NCBI RefSeq assembly: GCF_026914185.1
Contig: NC_070559.1
Span: 2,790,001 to 2,854,000 of the forward strand
Direction: 5' to 3'
Length of the DNA: 64,000 nucleotides
From: Puccinia triticina
Taxonomy: Eukaryota > Basidiomycota > Pucciniomycetes > Pucciniales > Pucciniaceae
Below, one piece after another: positions 9,169 through 20,284 of this stretch. Under the pieces are notes generated by a model. That model saw only the letters and a list, made by a program, of their open reading frames with translations. It was not told where the DNA came from and made no database searches. Numbering within the stretch: position 1 is the first letter of the stretch; each line of letters opens with the position of its first letter. The translations under genes and the position numbers were made by a program.

Positions 9169-9896
9169 TAGAGATGGCTCCGTCACACCCGGGTACCCGC
9201 GCGGGTGCGGGCACTCGCGGCCTGTTTTGACTGGATCCTGACATCCGTACCCGCATCTGCACTTGTTGGGGGGTACCCGCCGGCCTGGGCGGGTACCCGC
9301 GCGGATACCCGCGGATACCCGCTCCTTGAAACTCATCTCAGCAACCAGGAGGTTAGCTTCTGTAACCTCGGCGACCAAGAGGTTGACTTCTGGTCGCCGA
9401 GGTAACCTCTGCGACCAGGAGGTTACCTGCTGGTCGCGCGCTGAGGTTATTTAACCTCTGCGACCAGGAACATTTCCTCTTGGTTGCAAAGGTTTTACAA
9501 ACTTCGTGACCAGGATAGTATCCTCCTGGTCGCCAAGGTTTTGTAACCTCTGCGACCGGGAGGATTTTTTCCTTCTGGTCGCCGAGATACAGCCCCGGTG
9601 AGCGGAAGGAATCCCTCCTGGTCGGTGAGGTTGTGTGTCCTTGGCAACCAGGTGGGTTTTTCTGGCTGCCAAGGCTGTAAAACCTTGGCAACCGGAAGGG
9701 ATCAGGCTTTCCGGTTAAAGCGGTGGGCGGGTGCGGGCGGGTGTGGGTTGAATTATCCGGGTACCCGCCCACTTTTTCCCGGAATCTCAGAAATCCGCAC
9801 CCGCACCCGCACCCGCTGGCGGGTACCCGCCGGCTGTGTTGGGTACCCGCCAGCGGATAGCAGGTACCCGCAACGGGTTTGCCGGGGCCATCTCTA
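9169..9896. mobile_element. Non-autonomous hAT MITE, 728 bp, perfect 8-bp TSD
   Basis: Starts TAGAGATGGCTCCGTCA and ends with GCCATCTCTA, an inverted repeat of about 17 bp with two mismatches. The flanks are identical 8-bp copies CTTGATGG (9161-9168 and 9897-9904), the hallmark of hAT insertion. Both subterminal zones are packed with GGGTACCCGC motifs in both orientations, plausible transposase-binding repeats. The centre is a hairpin array (see 9340-9630). It has no transposase and must rely on an autonomous hAT element in trans. Confidence 0.9.
9340..9630. repeat. Hairpin array inside the hAT MITE
   Basis: Successive units each contain a short inverted pair of the type GACCAGGAGG ... CCTCCTGGTC (or GCGACCAGGA / TCCTGGTCGC) separated by a few bases, followed by an AACCTC/GAGGTT linker. 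At least four units of about 60-70 bp are visible. Each unit can fold into its own hairpin. The design resembles the array at 63262-63790 although the unit sequence differs. Confidence 0.75.
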
Positions 9897-9904
9897 CTTG
9901 ATGG

Positions 9905-10042
9905 TTGCTTACAGCACAGCGGATGTGGGGCTGGTCCATGAGATGGTGCCCAATGAACATTCCCTGTGCCCTTGGCCGCAAGGTGGAAAGAGCTGAGGAT
10001 TCAAAAGCCACCCACCACATGGCGCTTGGTCTCACTTCCAGA
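9905..10042. other. Short flank between two hAT elements
   Basis: The 138 bases separating the MITE from the large hAT element. If that element is removed, the sequence joins 14039 onward at the duplicated CTTCCAGA. No gene is recognised, but the ORF at 14120-14431 lies just downstream of the rejoined site. Confidence 0.4.
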
Positions 10043-11107
10043 TAGGGTTGCTAATTGGGCTGGCCCAAACTGGCCCACACGGATTTTGCTTTGACCCAAC
10101 AAGGTTTTGGGGCACATGGATTGGGCTAGGACCGGGGGATTCTTTGGAATGCCCCAATCATGAGCAGATGGGCTGGGTTGGGCCACATTTCAGTTTGGGT
10201 TGGAATTGGGTCAGGCCCAAGAACCGCATGGATCATAGGACACCGAGACTGTGACCAATACCATCCCACTTCAACCGACAACACCACATCCACTGCCAGA
10301 TCAAACGGCGTGGGGCACAGTGTCGTTGGCTTCAGGCCAACTGTTTGCTTCTCCCATTGTTGATCTCACTCAGGTGCTCGCATCAATCACCATAACTTTT
10401 ATTTCAGATAGATAAGTGAAACAAAATAGTAGGTGTAATAGTATGAGTAATTATAAAACTTCAATGCCATCTATGTGATTGTTGCGAATGTTTGTTGGAT
10501 ATCTCAACCAATCTTGGGCACAGAGCAATGCCTCAACAATTGTTCTACTAAGTTGACTTCTGAATTCATCAAGAATCCGACCACCCGTTGAGAAAGCAGA
10601 TTCCAAAGCTACAGAGGTCATCGGTGCCATCAGCACTGTCCTGGCCAGTTTGGAGAGATGAGGTAGTTTGGCCTGGTTGGCTTTCCACCAGTCAAGGATT
10701 TTAAAGTGATTTCCCTTGGGAACTATCACAATGGGTTGCCTGAGGTATAGATCAAGCTTGGCGTTCACAGACAAGGTGTGGCTGGTGCCTTTAGCGGAAG
10801 CCAGAAACGCATGGAATCGGTTGTTGTTGTGATCATCATTGAGAGGGTTTTGCAAAGTCGCTGTATCCACAGCCTTCTCTAGGGAGTTCAATTTTTCATG
10901 CTTGGGTGTGTAGCCAGAAAAATAGTCGTACAAGCACCAGGAAAAAAAAATAGTCACTTGATGGCAAGTGACATGATGCAGCTTTGGTTTCTGCTCCAGA
11001 GCTACTCCAGCGCTGCTCCAAGTCTGCTCCACCAGCACTTGTAGAGCTTGCAGGACTGCACCAGAGTACTCAACGTGGCACAGTCAGCTGATCCTAATTT
11101 TTTCCTA

Positions 11108-12003
11108 GGAACAGCTGATGCTCATCATAAGCTGAGCAGTAGGCATTGACTGAGCCTGGGCCAAAGCTGAGCATTGGCTGAGCCTGGGCCACAGCTGAGC
11201 ATTGGATATTCCAAGCCTGATACAAATTCAAGTGTCAGCTGGACCAAGTATATTCCAAATCTGAGCATCAGCTTAGCCAACAATGGTCCAAGCTGAGCAT
11301 CATCTTGGAAAAGGCTTGTGCAGAGCTTAGGATCAGCTGGGACAATAATGTTCCAAAGATTAGCACCAGCTGGGCCAAAAAATTTCAAAAGCTGAGCATT
11401 GGCTGAGCCAATGCTGGTACAAAGCTGAGCATTGGTTGAGCCAGGGCTGTTCCAAAGCTGAGTATCAGATTTTTTGAGACTATTCAAAAGATTAATATCA
11501 CCTGAGCCAAGGCTGTTCCACAGCTGAGCATCAGCTGATCCAAGGCTGTTCCACAGCTGAACATCAGCTGAGCCAAGGCTGGTCCACAGCTGAGCATCAG
11601 CTGAGCCAAGGCTGGTCCACAGCTGAGCATCAGCTGAGCCAAAGCTGGTCCACAGCTGAGCATTGTCTTAGCCAATGTTGGTCCACAGCTGAGCATCAGC
11701 TGAGCCAAAACTGGTCCACAGATGAGCATAAGCTGTTACAGGAGTGGTCAGACTCAGAATCTGAGCATTGGCTGGGCCGAGATTTATCCAAAGCTGAAAA
11801 TCAGCTGAGCCAATACTGGTCCAAAGCTGAGCATTGGCTGGGCCAATCATATTCCTAATCTGAGTCTAAGCTGAGCCATGACTGGAATAAAGCTGAAAAT
11901 AAGCTGGGACAGGACTGGTTCTGATCTGGGCAACAAAGCTGAGCATGAGCTGGGCACCAAAGCTAAGCATAAGCTGGGAGCTAAAGCTGAGTATCAGCTG
12001 ACC
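11108..12003. repeat. About 33-bp minisatellite (GCTGAGCATCAGCTGAGCCA core)
   Basis: Some 25 or more imperfect units, each pairing AGCTGAGCAT with CAGCTGAGCC and GGCTGGTCCA. The array is most regular at 11510-11720. Because units are a multiple of three in many places, several frames stay open here; those ORFs are repeat artefacts. Confidence 0.88.
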
Positions 12004-12063
12004 AGAAATGGGGATCAGTGGTGCCCAGCAAAAACTGAGGATCTCCTGTGGAAATTATTAAAC

Positions 12064-12126
12064 TGGTTAGATGGTGGGTAGATGGTGGGTAGATGATGGG
12101 TAGATGGTGGGTAGATGATGGGTAGC
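12064..12126. repeat. 11-bp tandem repeat (GATGGTGGGTA)
   Basis: Five to six head-to-tail copies of GATGGTGGGTA alternating with GATGATGGGTA, directly inside the right end of the nested TIR element. Confidence 0.85.
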
Positions 12127-14119
12127 CCGCTGGAGCTGGGATGATGTCACTTGTCATCAAGTGACTATTCTTTTTTCCTGGTGGAGTTCTCTGATATGAG
12201 CTACTTGGAATTTGCATGCCTCTTGACTGAGTTCAAGCTTGTTGGAAAAGTAAAAATAGAGGAAGTCAAGTTTGTAGCGCAGATCAAAAACTATTGCTAG
12301 GGAAGAAAAAGTTTGCAGGGGGTGCCAATACTTGTTGAACTTTGCAAGCATAGGTTCGGCAGCAAGTTCAATTGTTTGTATAACATTATCTCTTTGATCT
12401 TTAGTGATGTATTTCTCCAGCTTCGTCATTATCTTGAAGACCAAGTTTGAGGTTGGGTACTGAGTACCAGAGAGATCGGCAGTAGCTTTGTCAGAAATAA
12501 GGAAGAGAAGAAGATTTAATATTTGATCTTTTTAATCTTTCTTTAATCTTGGCTGGAAGATATCTCACCCTTCTGAAAAATTCCCAAGAAGTCTTGCATA
12601 TTTCTCAGTTGCACCCATTCAGCTGGCGTGGGATATGAATCATAGCCTGATTCAGTCATAGACAGCTTTTCAAATGCCAGCTTGAATGGCAAAGCCAAGT
12701 CAATCATGAAGAATGTTGAGTTCCATTGTGTAGCAACATCAAGTGTGGCTGTTTGTCCAAGATTATACCACAAGAGTCTACAGCTTCATTGAAGGCTTGT
12801 TTTCTAGCAGGAAAACTTCAAATGTACTTCACTGAGGCACGAAGCTTAGCTAGTCCCTCATCAACAGATTGGAGTCCATCGTTCACAACGAGGTTTATAA
12901 TATGGCCAACACATCGGATATGGAAATAAGCTCCGTTAGCATCTAGTTGCAGAGGACATTGTTTGGAAACTAGCTTCTGGATCCTTTGGACCGCTGAGTT
13001 GTTGGTTGCAGCGTTGTCAAGAGTGATGAAGGTGCATTTCTCTTGCAGATTCCGCTTCAACATGGTTTCAATGATGCAATTGGCGATTGCAACCCCAGTG
13101 TCTGGTGAATAAAGAGGTTTGAATCCCACAATTTGTTTCTTCAGCTCCCAGTTTTGATCAATGAGATGCACCGTGACCAACATTTATCCAGTCTGATCTC
13201 TTGAAGTCCACAAATGAGTGTTCAATCCGACTCGACGAACGGCTGAGATTTCTTCCATTATCAAAAGATTCATTTGATTATATATATTCAAGCAATCATT
13301 GCGCACTGTCTGTTGGCTGATCAACTTGAAGTCAGGTTGTAAATAGGAGACAAACTTTCTAAAGAACTTGTGTTCCACAAGCCAGAAAGGATACTCGTGA
13401 ACGATTATCATTTGCGCCAAAAGTTTGCAAGACTTTTCTTGTGAGAAATCCCATTTTAAAGAGTAGACTCTCTGTGCAACTGAAAAGTTGGCGTTGGAGG
13501 TGACTCGTTCCTGCAGATGCACGCGCAGTAAAGCCTTTTTCACAGTTTTTACAGATGGCCTGTGCAAGCTCATCTAAACCTAGATGACAAAAGAAAGATA
13601 CAGTATGTTCAATTTGCCATCAGCATACAATTAATGGATGATTAGAGGAAACCTGAATACCTTCAACAGTGAAGTGATCCCAAACTTTGCTGGTATGTTG
13701 GAGTCTCTTGGTGCTTTTGCCGGTGTTGTTTTCAATACAAGTTTTCTGAGGCTGAGCTGAAGACTGGGTGGGTGTAGGGGTTGGATTGGAACTTGTGATT
13801 GACTCCATGGTTTTTGAGGCTAGTGTTGAGAGGTTGAGAACCAGAAACGGTGACCAATGCCCACACAGTACACTGTGGGCTACAATGGGCTGCACAAGGC
13901 CTGGAACAAACCTCAGGTGCCCATGGGCTGGCCCATTTCAGTGTGGGATACAAAAAAATCATACCCAGACCAGCCCCAGATATGCGGCGCGGGTTGCCCA
14001 TGGGCCAGCCCAGCCCAATTAGCAACCCTACTTCCAGACATGCAGAGCTCAGCAGACCGGAAGCACTTCAACCAACTACCTGAACGATTGCCTGGGGAGA
14101 AGTTTTTGCACTCAACACC

Positions 14120-14431
14120 ATGACTGACCAATTGCAAGACCTTACCAACAATGTCAAACGCTTGGCTCAAGCAAGCTTGGACAAAACCCCAGAGATTGAA
14201 GACCAAATTTCCCAGCAAACTGGAAACAAGATCCTCACAACCAAGGGCTCAAAGGCAAAGAAACCCAAGACAACCCCCCCAAAGGATTGCATGACCCTGG
14301 CATCCTCCAAGACACCATTTGAAGCAAGTGCCCCCATGGGACAGGCCACACCAATGGAAGGCCCATTGGCCAGCAGCAGAGACACCACAACAGGTGATAA
14401 CGCAAGTGAAACCACAGCTGTGGAGCTCTAA
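14120..14431 (+). CDS. Hypothetical 103-residue ORF
   Basis: Reads MTDQLQDLTNNVKRLAQASL and continues as a Lys/Thr/Pro-rich low-complexity protein. The N-terminal 30 residues could form an amphipathic or coiled-coil helix. I recognise no family. It begins 90 bp right of the hAT insertion, so the element may have separated it from upstream coding sequence. It could be the remnant of a retroelement Gag or a chance ORF. Confidence 0.3.
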   Translation: MTDQLQDLTNNVKRLAQASLDKTPEIEDQISQQTGNKILTTKGSKAKKPKTTPPKDCMTLASSKTPFEASAPMGQATPMEGPLASSRDTTTGDNASETTAVEL

Positions 14432-14737
14432 AGAGGCTTCACAGGCAATGCAGGGAGGAAACAACCTAACAGTGTGGTATTTATTCCTGTGTATCTATAC
14501 AGAGGAATATAAAATTTTCCTTTTCTTCTTTATAAGTAAAAGAGATTGTAAAATTAACCATAGAAAGGGAATTTCCACACAAAATAACCCATAGTCACCC
14601 ACTGGAATGACCCCTCTACCTCCACCAGTTTAGGAGTTACACAGATTTCAACCTGTCATGGGGAATATTTCTCTTGCTTATTGTTCTTCAAGATCACTTT
14701 GTATTACATATGCATAATGAATATGCATAATTTAGCA
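14432..14737. other. AT-rich flank of the 14.4-kb element
   Basis: No gene. Contains ATATGCATAATGAATATGCA, a short palindromic tract, and ends with the left 8-bp duplication TTTATTTA (14738-14745). Confidence 0.45.
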
Positions 14738-14745
14738 TTTATTTA

Positions 14746-15026
14746 GGGGCAGGCTAAATCCACACAAAAAATTACTACATCCACTCCAAAAATGGAGTGA
14801 ACAGTAGTCCACTCCAACTTTCATTGGAGTGAACCATAGTCTACTCCAAATTTTGTTGGAGTGAACAAATTTACACTTCAAAAAAGCCTGTTTTTTGGAG
14901 TGGAACCATTATGCACTCCAAAAATTTTGGAGTACACCCAATTCCACTCCAAAAATATTTTCTCCAAGGTAAAATGATTAATTTTTTTGGAGTGCACAGA
15001 TTTTCACTCCAAATTTATTGGAGTGT
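14746..15026 (+). repeat. Left long terminal inverted repeat
   Basis: About 281 bp. After the outer GGGGCAGGCTAAATCCACAC it consists of a ladder of short palindromes of the type CACTCCAAA...TTTGGAGTG spaced 30-45 bp apart. It matches the reverse complement of 28862-29147 at roughly 85-90 percent by eye, with small indels. Confidence 0.85.
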
Positions 15027-16220
15027 TTTTCAACAGTATTGCAGTAAAAAAAGTTAGGGTTCTTAAAGAGGAATGAAAACTTATGTCAGCATCATATGTG
15101 TATTTAAAATCCCACTTTCTTAAATCCACAAAAAGCTAGATCTGTAGATCTAAGTTTTGGGGTGTTTTGACTGCAGCACAAAAAAAAACAGCACACATTG
15201 AAATATCCCCGAAGGCCCTATGGATGACCCTCCAGCTGTGCCGCAGCAACGAGCAAAAGAGGGCCGGTTGTTAAATTGTCCAGGAAGGGCCTAATCAAGC
15301 AATTAGGGGGCTTCCAGGGAGGGGGTAGGACGGAACCGGATCCCCTGGGGGCAGATTACTCGGTCCCCCTCCACTTATATATCCACAGGTACTGCTGCTC
15401 ATCACACCCATGTGCCGCCCAGCAGCAAACCACCATCACCATTGCCAAGAATTGTGCCGTCCACAACCACTACCGTTGGCCCCACCTCTCACCCGTTGCC
15501 ACCCCCACCGCTCGCCTCAACAAAGTAACCGTTACTTTAGAGCCGTCGCCACGCCACCATTGGCCTCAACGCATTAAATGTTCCTATACAGTGCCATCCC
15601 TAACATCACATATCACACGTAGGCACATACCCTAACATTTTTGACCCTCGCCATACAAATGACAACTGACGACCGCCCTTGTGATTATTGAACTAACCAT
15701 TAAAACATCTGATTGTAGCTGTTCAGACCCAACCAACCCCGTGCTCAAAGCTTCATTCTTACCCTGCGATATCCTACCACAACAGCTTTGTATTGTGGTT
15801 GTTGCGCCCAGCCATCCGTCAAGGCCAGCCCATACAATTACATACACCGGTCCAGTTCACCACGAAAGCCGTACAATCTGGCCTGGTCAAGGTATTATGA
15901 TTGCTTGTGCCCCACCATTCAATGACGCTATCTCACACCACTATTGCTTGACCACAACCATACCACACGCTACCAATCCCGCTTGAACAAAACCTTACCA
16001 ACCACTACCACTCAGACCGGTCCAGCTGGCAATTGCAGCGCTCATTGCCTTGTACGCCTTTGACGCACAACTTGCTGTCACTCGTTGCCACCATCAACAG
16101 ACGAGTATAAATTACCCCAATACTTCAACCAGAATTCCAAGCATCACCTCTCACACCATCAACACCCATTCAATTCAGGCTACCCTACACATCCTCCCCA
16201 TATACCGCAACCGTTACAAC
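15027..16220. other. Left arm of the element, CCA-rich, no firm gene
   Basis: From about 15380 the plus strand becomes rich in CCA/ACC and ORFs appear in several frames, none with a recognisable domain or coherent splice structure. TATATATCC near 15376 could be promoter-like. The last part is presumably the promoter and 5' leader of the gene beginning at 16221. Confidence 0.4.
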
Positions 16221-17426
16221 ATGTCTATGAACCGCACCCCGAATCACCCTGCTTTGATGACCGGGCTTTTTGAACCCCTTGGCGAAGTGAGACTCTCCTT
16301 CAATTAATCTACCACGTTGCCCCCGCTGACCATCAATCATAGTCCATTCCCGAAGCCGTTAGGGCCAACCAGTATGGTAACGTCACTACTCTCAGCTCCT
16401 TACAGTGCGCTGGCGCACTCAACACCAAGTCTGAAGAGTTCAAAATCAAATTGAGCACCAATACGGCACTCAATAACGTTCTTGATCCCACGTACATCCA
16501 CTATTTGACTGGCAAGTTTCTCCCGCTCAACGACGGGTTGACTCCAAAACTCACATACATTCAAGAAATCGCTGCACCCGTGATGCCCATTGCTAACAAT
16601 ACACTCAAATTCACCAACTGCGCGGCCATCAACTCTCTTGGTATGGTCACATCTCGCCAAGAAGTTGTGACCTCCAGCGGCAACGGGACCACCCATCTGG
16701 AAGTGATTGTTTCCCATAGCAATTGGGATCCTCAAGTAAGCCCTCATCCCCCAACGCGTGCACCACAACATTGACCCCTCGACAGGAGCGTGCGCACAAA
16801 CGCTTTTCTATCAAGTATATTGTCCCAGGTTCCAAGTTACAAGTCAAGACATTCAACCTCTTCATTGTTGGCCGTGAGGTGAAAATAGCGGGACGCTTGG
16901 TCGATTTCGAAATGGATACCAACATGGCCGTTGTTGTGGTTAGTGAATTCTCTTTAACTTTAGAGCTGGAAACTCATCTGTCTCCGCAGGTATCTCATGT
17001 TGCAGTCACCACCAGTCATCAGATTGGGATGAGCTCATCTCTCCCTTCATCCAGTGGTACCACTTTAGTCGCCGTCAAGCCGGCATGCTCCCCGTGAGTT
17101 TCAATTACTATTTTCGTGGTTCACAACCAAAACTAACATCTTATTCTTGCAGGACCAAATTCACACCTAAAGCTCCTGCCCCCGCCAAATCACCAACTCC
17201 GGGCCCATCACACAAGTCCAACAGCTTGCCCACCCTGCTTGCGAGTAAAAATTTGAAAGGCAAAGGAAAGGCCCCCAACCCCTCGCCTGATCCCTCCAAC
17301 AACGGCGCAACTGCCTCCGAAGAAGAGTTTGAGGACGAAAGTGAGGAAGAAGTCATTCCCAAGCGCCGCAGACGTCCTCGTAAAGACATCCTCAAGGATG
17401 CCGCCAAGCGGATGAAGCGCTCCTGA
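16221..17426 (+). CDS. Five-exon nuclear-type protein, OB-fold-like (inferred)
   Basis: Exons 16221-16286, 16343-16735, 16786-16938, 16990-17093 and 17153-17426 join into one uninterrupted 329-codon frame. The four introns are 50-59 bp with GT...AG ends, and the last has AACTAAC as branch site. The N-terminal two thirds hold two beta-rich blocks (HYLTGKFLPLNDG; then KTFNLFIVGREVKIAGRLVD) that read like OB-fold strands. The C-terminus is Pro/Ser-rich, then acidic (EEEFEDESEEE), then basic (KRRRRPRKD), a probable nuclear localisation signal. It lies 440 bp upstream of the Rep/helicase gene. A single-strand DNA-binding helper role is inference only. A decayed paralogue lies at 27536. Confidence 0.72.
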
Positions 17427-17869
17427 ATTGGGCTCGTCACGTTTTCTCATTCTCGCCTTCACTCCCCTCTTGCATCCTCCAACCAATTACTCTATCTGTT
17501 CTGTCACAGCCCCAGACTGTAAAAATAAACCCTTCTCGCTGCGCACATCAATTGTACATTGCACCGTATCAAACTTGCATTCTAATCATTGATCCTCCAT
17601 TCTCATGTAAACAACCCTGTCTTGCCTCTTTCATTACAACAATCTTGATACGAATACAAGCCCAATATTCCAGAAGGAGGGTTTCAACTGAACCCTCCTT
17701 AAACCTTCTGCCCTGCAATGGGTACCCAAGCATCCAACACAGCAAAAATTTGCAAAGCTGTCCTTTTCATAGTTTGTGCGGCGATTTCAATGAGAATGGT
17801 GTCAGCTGTGCCCATTACACCGCGCCAACGGGCACTGCAGCCAATAGACACTCAACCCAAGGCACATAA
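17427..17869. other. Spacer before the Rep/helicase gene
   Basis: No separate gene. The region includes ORFs overlapping the presumed 5' part of the Rep/helicase gene (for example from ATG 17718), which may be its true N-terminus in another frame, so the start of that gene is uncertain here. Confidence 0.4.
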
Positions 17870-18823
17870 ATGCTTGTGCCGTCCCGTCGACCCAGTAATC
17901 TGCCGCAATCCCCGAGATATCAAGGCTCTCCTCCGGGCTCTTCTCACCACACACCCACGTCGCCGAGGATTCCTGTTGAATCTCGCAGAGCCCAACACAA
18001 ATGCCTGTTTGCAAGGCCCCAAACCTCAACATCTCTCATGGTTCTTGGTATCATCAACACGCCTGGGAAAGTTGTCACCACGACTGCCTCAAACACAGAG
18101 GCGCGAATCTGCGACTCGATTATGTTCAGCGTGCCCCATTGCCTCGGTCCATGCAATGTCCAGTGTACCCATTGTTGCGCGCTACACTTCCACGAGGAAG
18201 CAGCCGTTGCCCATGCTCCAAAGCCACATGTCGGTTTCTCGACCTGCCGCCAGAAAAACAAGGTTACTCTACCGTCATCAGCCCCTTCAGCACCACCATT
18301 TCCCCCCAAACTGAGAGAATTATTTGACGGGACAAGCTCAGGTACAAGACCTCACAATGTTCATTGACACTAACTAACACATGAGTGTAGATTCAGGCAA
18401 TTTCATTGATCTTATCCGTATGTATAATAATGCTGTCTCGTTCACATCGATTGGGGCCAACATTGACACTTCTGTCCAAGGACTATTCGGAATCAATGTT
18501 TTTTGTATGTCGGGCGGACTCGTCCATTCAATTTCAAGTATCGAACCCATTGACAACAACAATCCTGGATTTTCGCAAATTTTTGTTGTGGGCAATCAAG
18601 GGACCAATGAAGCACAGCTCCGCATTGAGAAGGCGCAAGGAAGGGGAGGCAACGCAGGTCGCGGGCACGCCATGAAACTGTCCACGGTTCAGAAGCTCAT
18701 GGACTTCCTTTATCACCATAACCCATACGCAATCGTATACATGAATGCCCAGGAAGTATTGCGCCGAACTGGTGCACTCACGTTTAAACTCCAAGGTGTC
18801 CCGCGCCCTGGCTGTGACCCTAA

Positions 18824-19188
18824 GAGCATCCGCATCCGTGGCTAGATTAGCCTGGGCTAACTAGCTCGGATTAAAATCGGAATAGGCTAATCCAATCGGC
18901 CATCCGCATGGGTGGGGATTAGCGGGTCCAAGGCTGTCGGAGGTTATGTGTTTAGGTGCCTATATGTTATGTGTTTGGCACATAAACACATAAAGTTCAT
19001 GCTAACAAGCATGATGAATATTCATTTTGGGATTAGTCCCAGGATTAGTGGGGGCTAGATTTATACCCCACTAGCTCCAAACGGAGCTCCGGGTTAAGTT
19101 GATCCCTAGTTGATCCAACCCGATGCGGGTTGCGGGGTCGAACTAAGTGCCCTAATCCGGGCTAACTCAGCGCCTGGTGCGGATGGTC
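18824..19188. mobile_element. PIF/Harbinger-type MITE (365 bp) inside the RepHel exon
   Basis: Starts GAGCATCCGCATCCG and ends TGCGGATGGTC, with 3-bp duplications TAA (18821-18823 and 19189-19191), the pattern of Tourist/Harbinger MITEs. Inverted similarity extends into TTAGCC/GGCTAA motifs. Removing it with one TAA rejoins the codons of ...CDPK and RYNQPTT... in frame, so the insertion split an exon. It has no coding capacity. Confidence 0.88.
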
Positions 19189-20284
19189 TAAGCGCTACAA
19201 TCAACCCACAACGGACAAAGTTGCAGTAATTGTCAGGGGTGCCGGTGACATAATTAAAGAACAGCAGATCTTACTCCACTGCGCTGATGGGCAGTTGCAA
19301 GCAATTTCTGATACTCACTCGTCCTATTTCCCTCTCCGCTATCCACTCTTTTTCCCTCTAGGAGAACAACAGTGGGATGATTTATGTCAGGCTGTAACCG
19401 CCCGGGGTGAGTTTTCCCATTAACTATAAGATTTCCAATACTGACTTCCGCATAGTTAAAGGGCGAGTTGTTGGACCATTGGAATGGTTTTCATTCCTTC
19501 TATTTGAACGCTGTGGTGGACAGACCAGTACACGCGTGGGAATCAGTCTTTTTGCCGTGCATGGCGCGCGCCAGAGGACGTCAAGAACTCAAGACTTCAA
19601 GAGTCAGCTTTCAGCCCTCAAGGCCTTCTCAAGTTCAACGGCGTGGTGTGGCGCGCATCCTCAAGGTGTTTCAGGTTTTTTTTCTTTCCCCTTCTTTTCT
19701 CTTCTTTGTTGATGGTTCTGTTTTCCCTTCTTTTCTTTTCATCATGTTTGTTATTTTCTTCTTTCACACTGCGCGCGTTGGACAGGTTTGGATGAGGAGG
19801 GTTGGTCTTGGTTTTGTTGTGTTGTGTTTTGTGCTTTCTTTTGTTTCTTGTTGTGTTGTAGCGCGCGTGTGCGCGCTAGGTTGTGATGAGATGTCTGCTA
19901 CATGTCACCAACTCCACGGTTTGAGTTCAGTTCGAACTCCGGCTTTGGAGCGGCATGGACCCACTCTGAACCATATAATTTCAGTCAATCCATCAAAATT
20001 CAAAGTTCACGTCTTGGCACTTGTCTGCCCGAATCCCACGTCTTCTAAGTTTGTTTACCCCGCAACGCCGATCTCTCCCATCCTTTGGTTTAGATCACAA
20101 TCCCACCAGCAGTATCCCCGGCTCTCCTCTCAACAAAAACCGCCGACGCGCAACTCCAGCCGTCAGACAATCACCCCCCCCACGCTTACACGACTCTCAG
20201 CGCTCCTTTTCGGCCAATCATCCCGGAGGGCATACGCAAGCTACTCATTTCTTTTTCCATTCCCCTCCCCAAACTGCTGCCGGC

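Larger units (their letters stand above)
10935..12183. mobile_element. Nested TIR element carrying a minisatellite
   Basis: Long imperfect inverted ends: CACCAGGAAAAAA, then AGTCACTTGATGGCAAGTGA on the left, mirrored at 12140-12183 on the right. It sits between two collinear parts of the hAT transposase, so it is a later insertion. Most of its interior is a tandem repeat (11108-12003). I cannot fix the target duplication: TA beside GTCACTTG would suggest Tc1/mariner, but the inverted similarity extends further outwards. No coding sequence is recognised inside. Confidence 0.75.
10451..13895 (-). pseudogene. hAT transposase, decayed and interrupted
   Basis: Minus-strand fragments in order: a BED-finger-like start (TSKVWDHFT, about 13690); the N-terminal helical domain (13184-13573); the RNase H-like core (12818-13183) with HLIDQNWELKKQIVGF, ITLDNAATNNSAVQRI and HIRCVGHIINLVVNDGL; the segment around TQWNSTFFMIDLALPF (12543-12773); FDLRYKLDFLYFYF (12157-12444); and, past the nested element, the C-terminal dimerisation domain (10451-10935) with WWKANQAKLPHLSKLA and LESAFSTGGRILDEFRSQL. 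Stops, frameshifts and the insertion break it. The usual RWNST motif has Gln in place of Arg, a G-to-A type change. The domain order and motifs make the family call firm. Confidence 0.93.
10043..14030 (-). mobile_element. hAT-family DNA transposon, 4.0 kb, 8-bp TSD
   Basis: Begins TAGGGTTGCTAATTGGGCTG and ends with the exact reverse complement, a perfect inverted repeat of at least 21 bp, followed inward by further GGGCTGGCCC motifs. Flanks are identical 8-bp duplications CTTCCAGA (10035-10042 and 14031-14038). It carries a decayed hAT transposase on the minus strand and a nested TIR element (10935-12183). The ends and duplication are intact while the transposase is not, so this copy is a potential substrate but not a source of activity. 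Confidence 0.95.

Noticed and set aside
11484..11729. ORFs with LAQLMLSCGPA repeats
   Set aside because: Translation of the 33-bp minisatellite in the nested TIR element.
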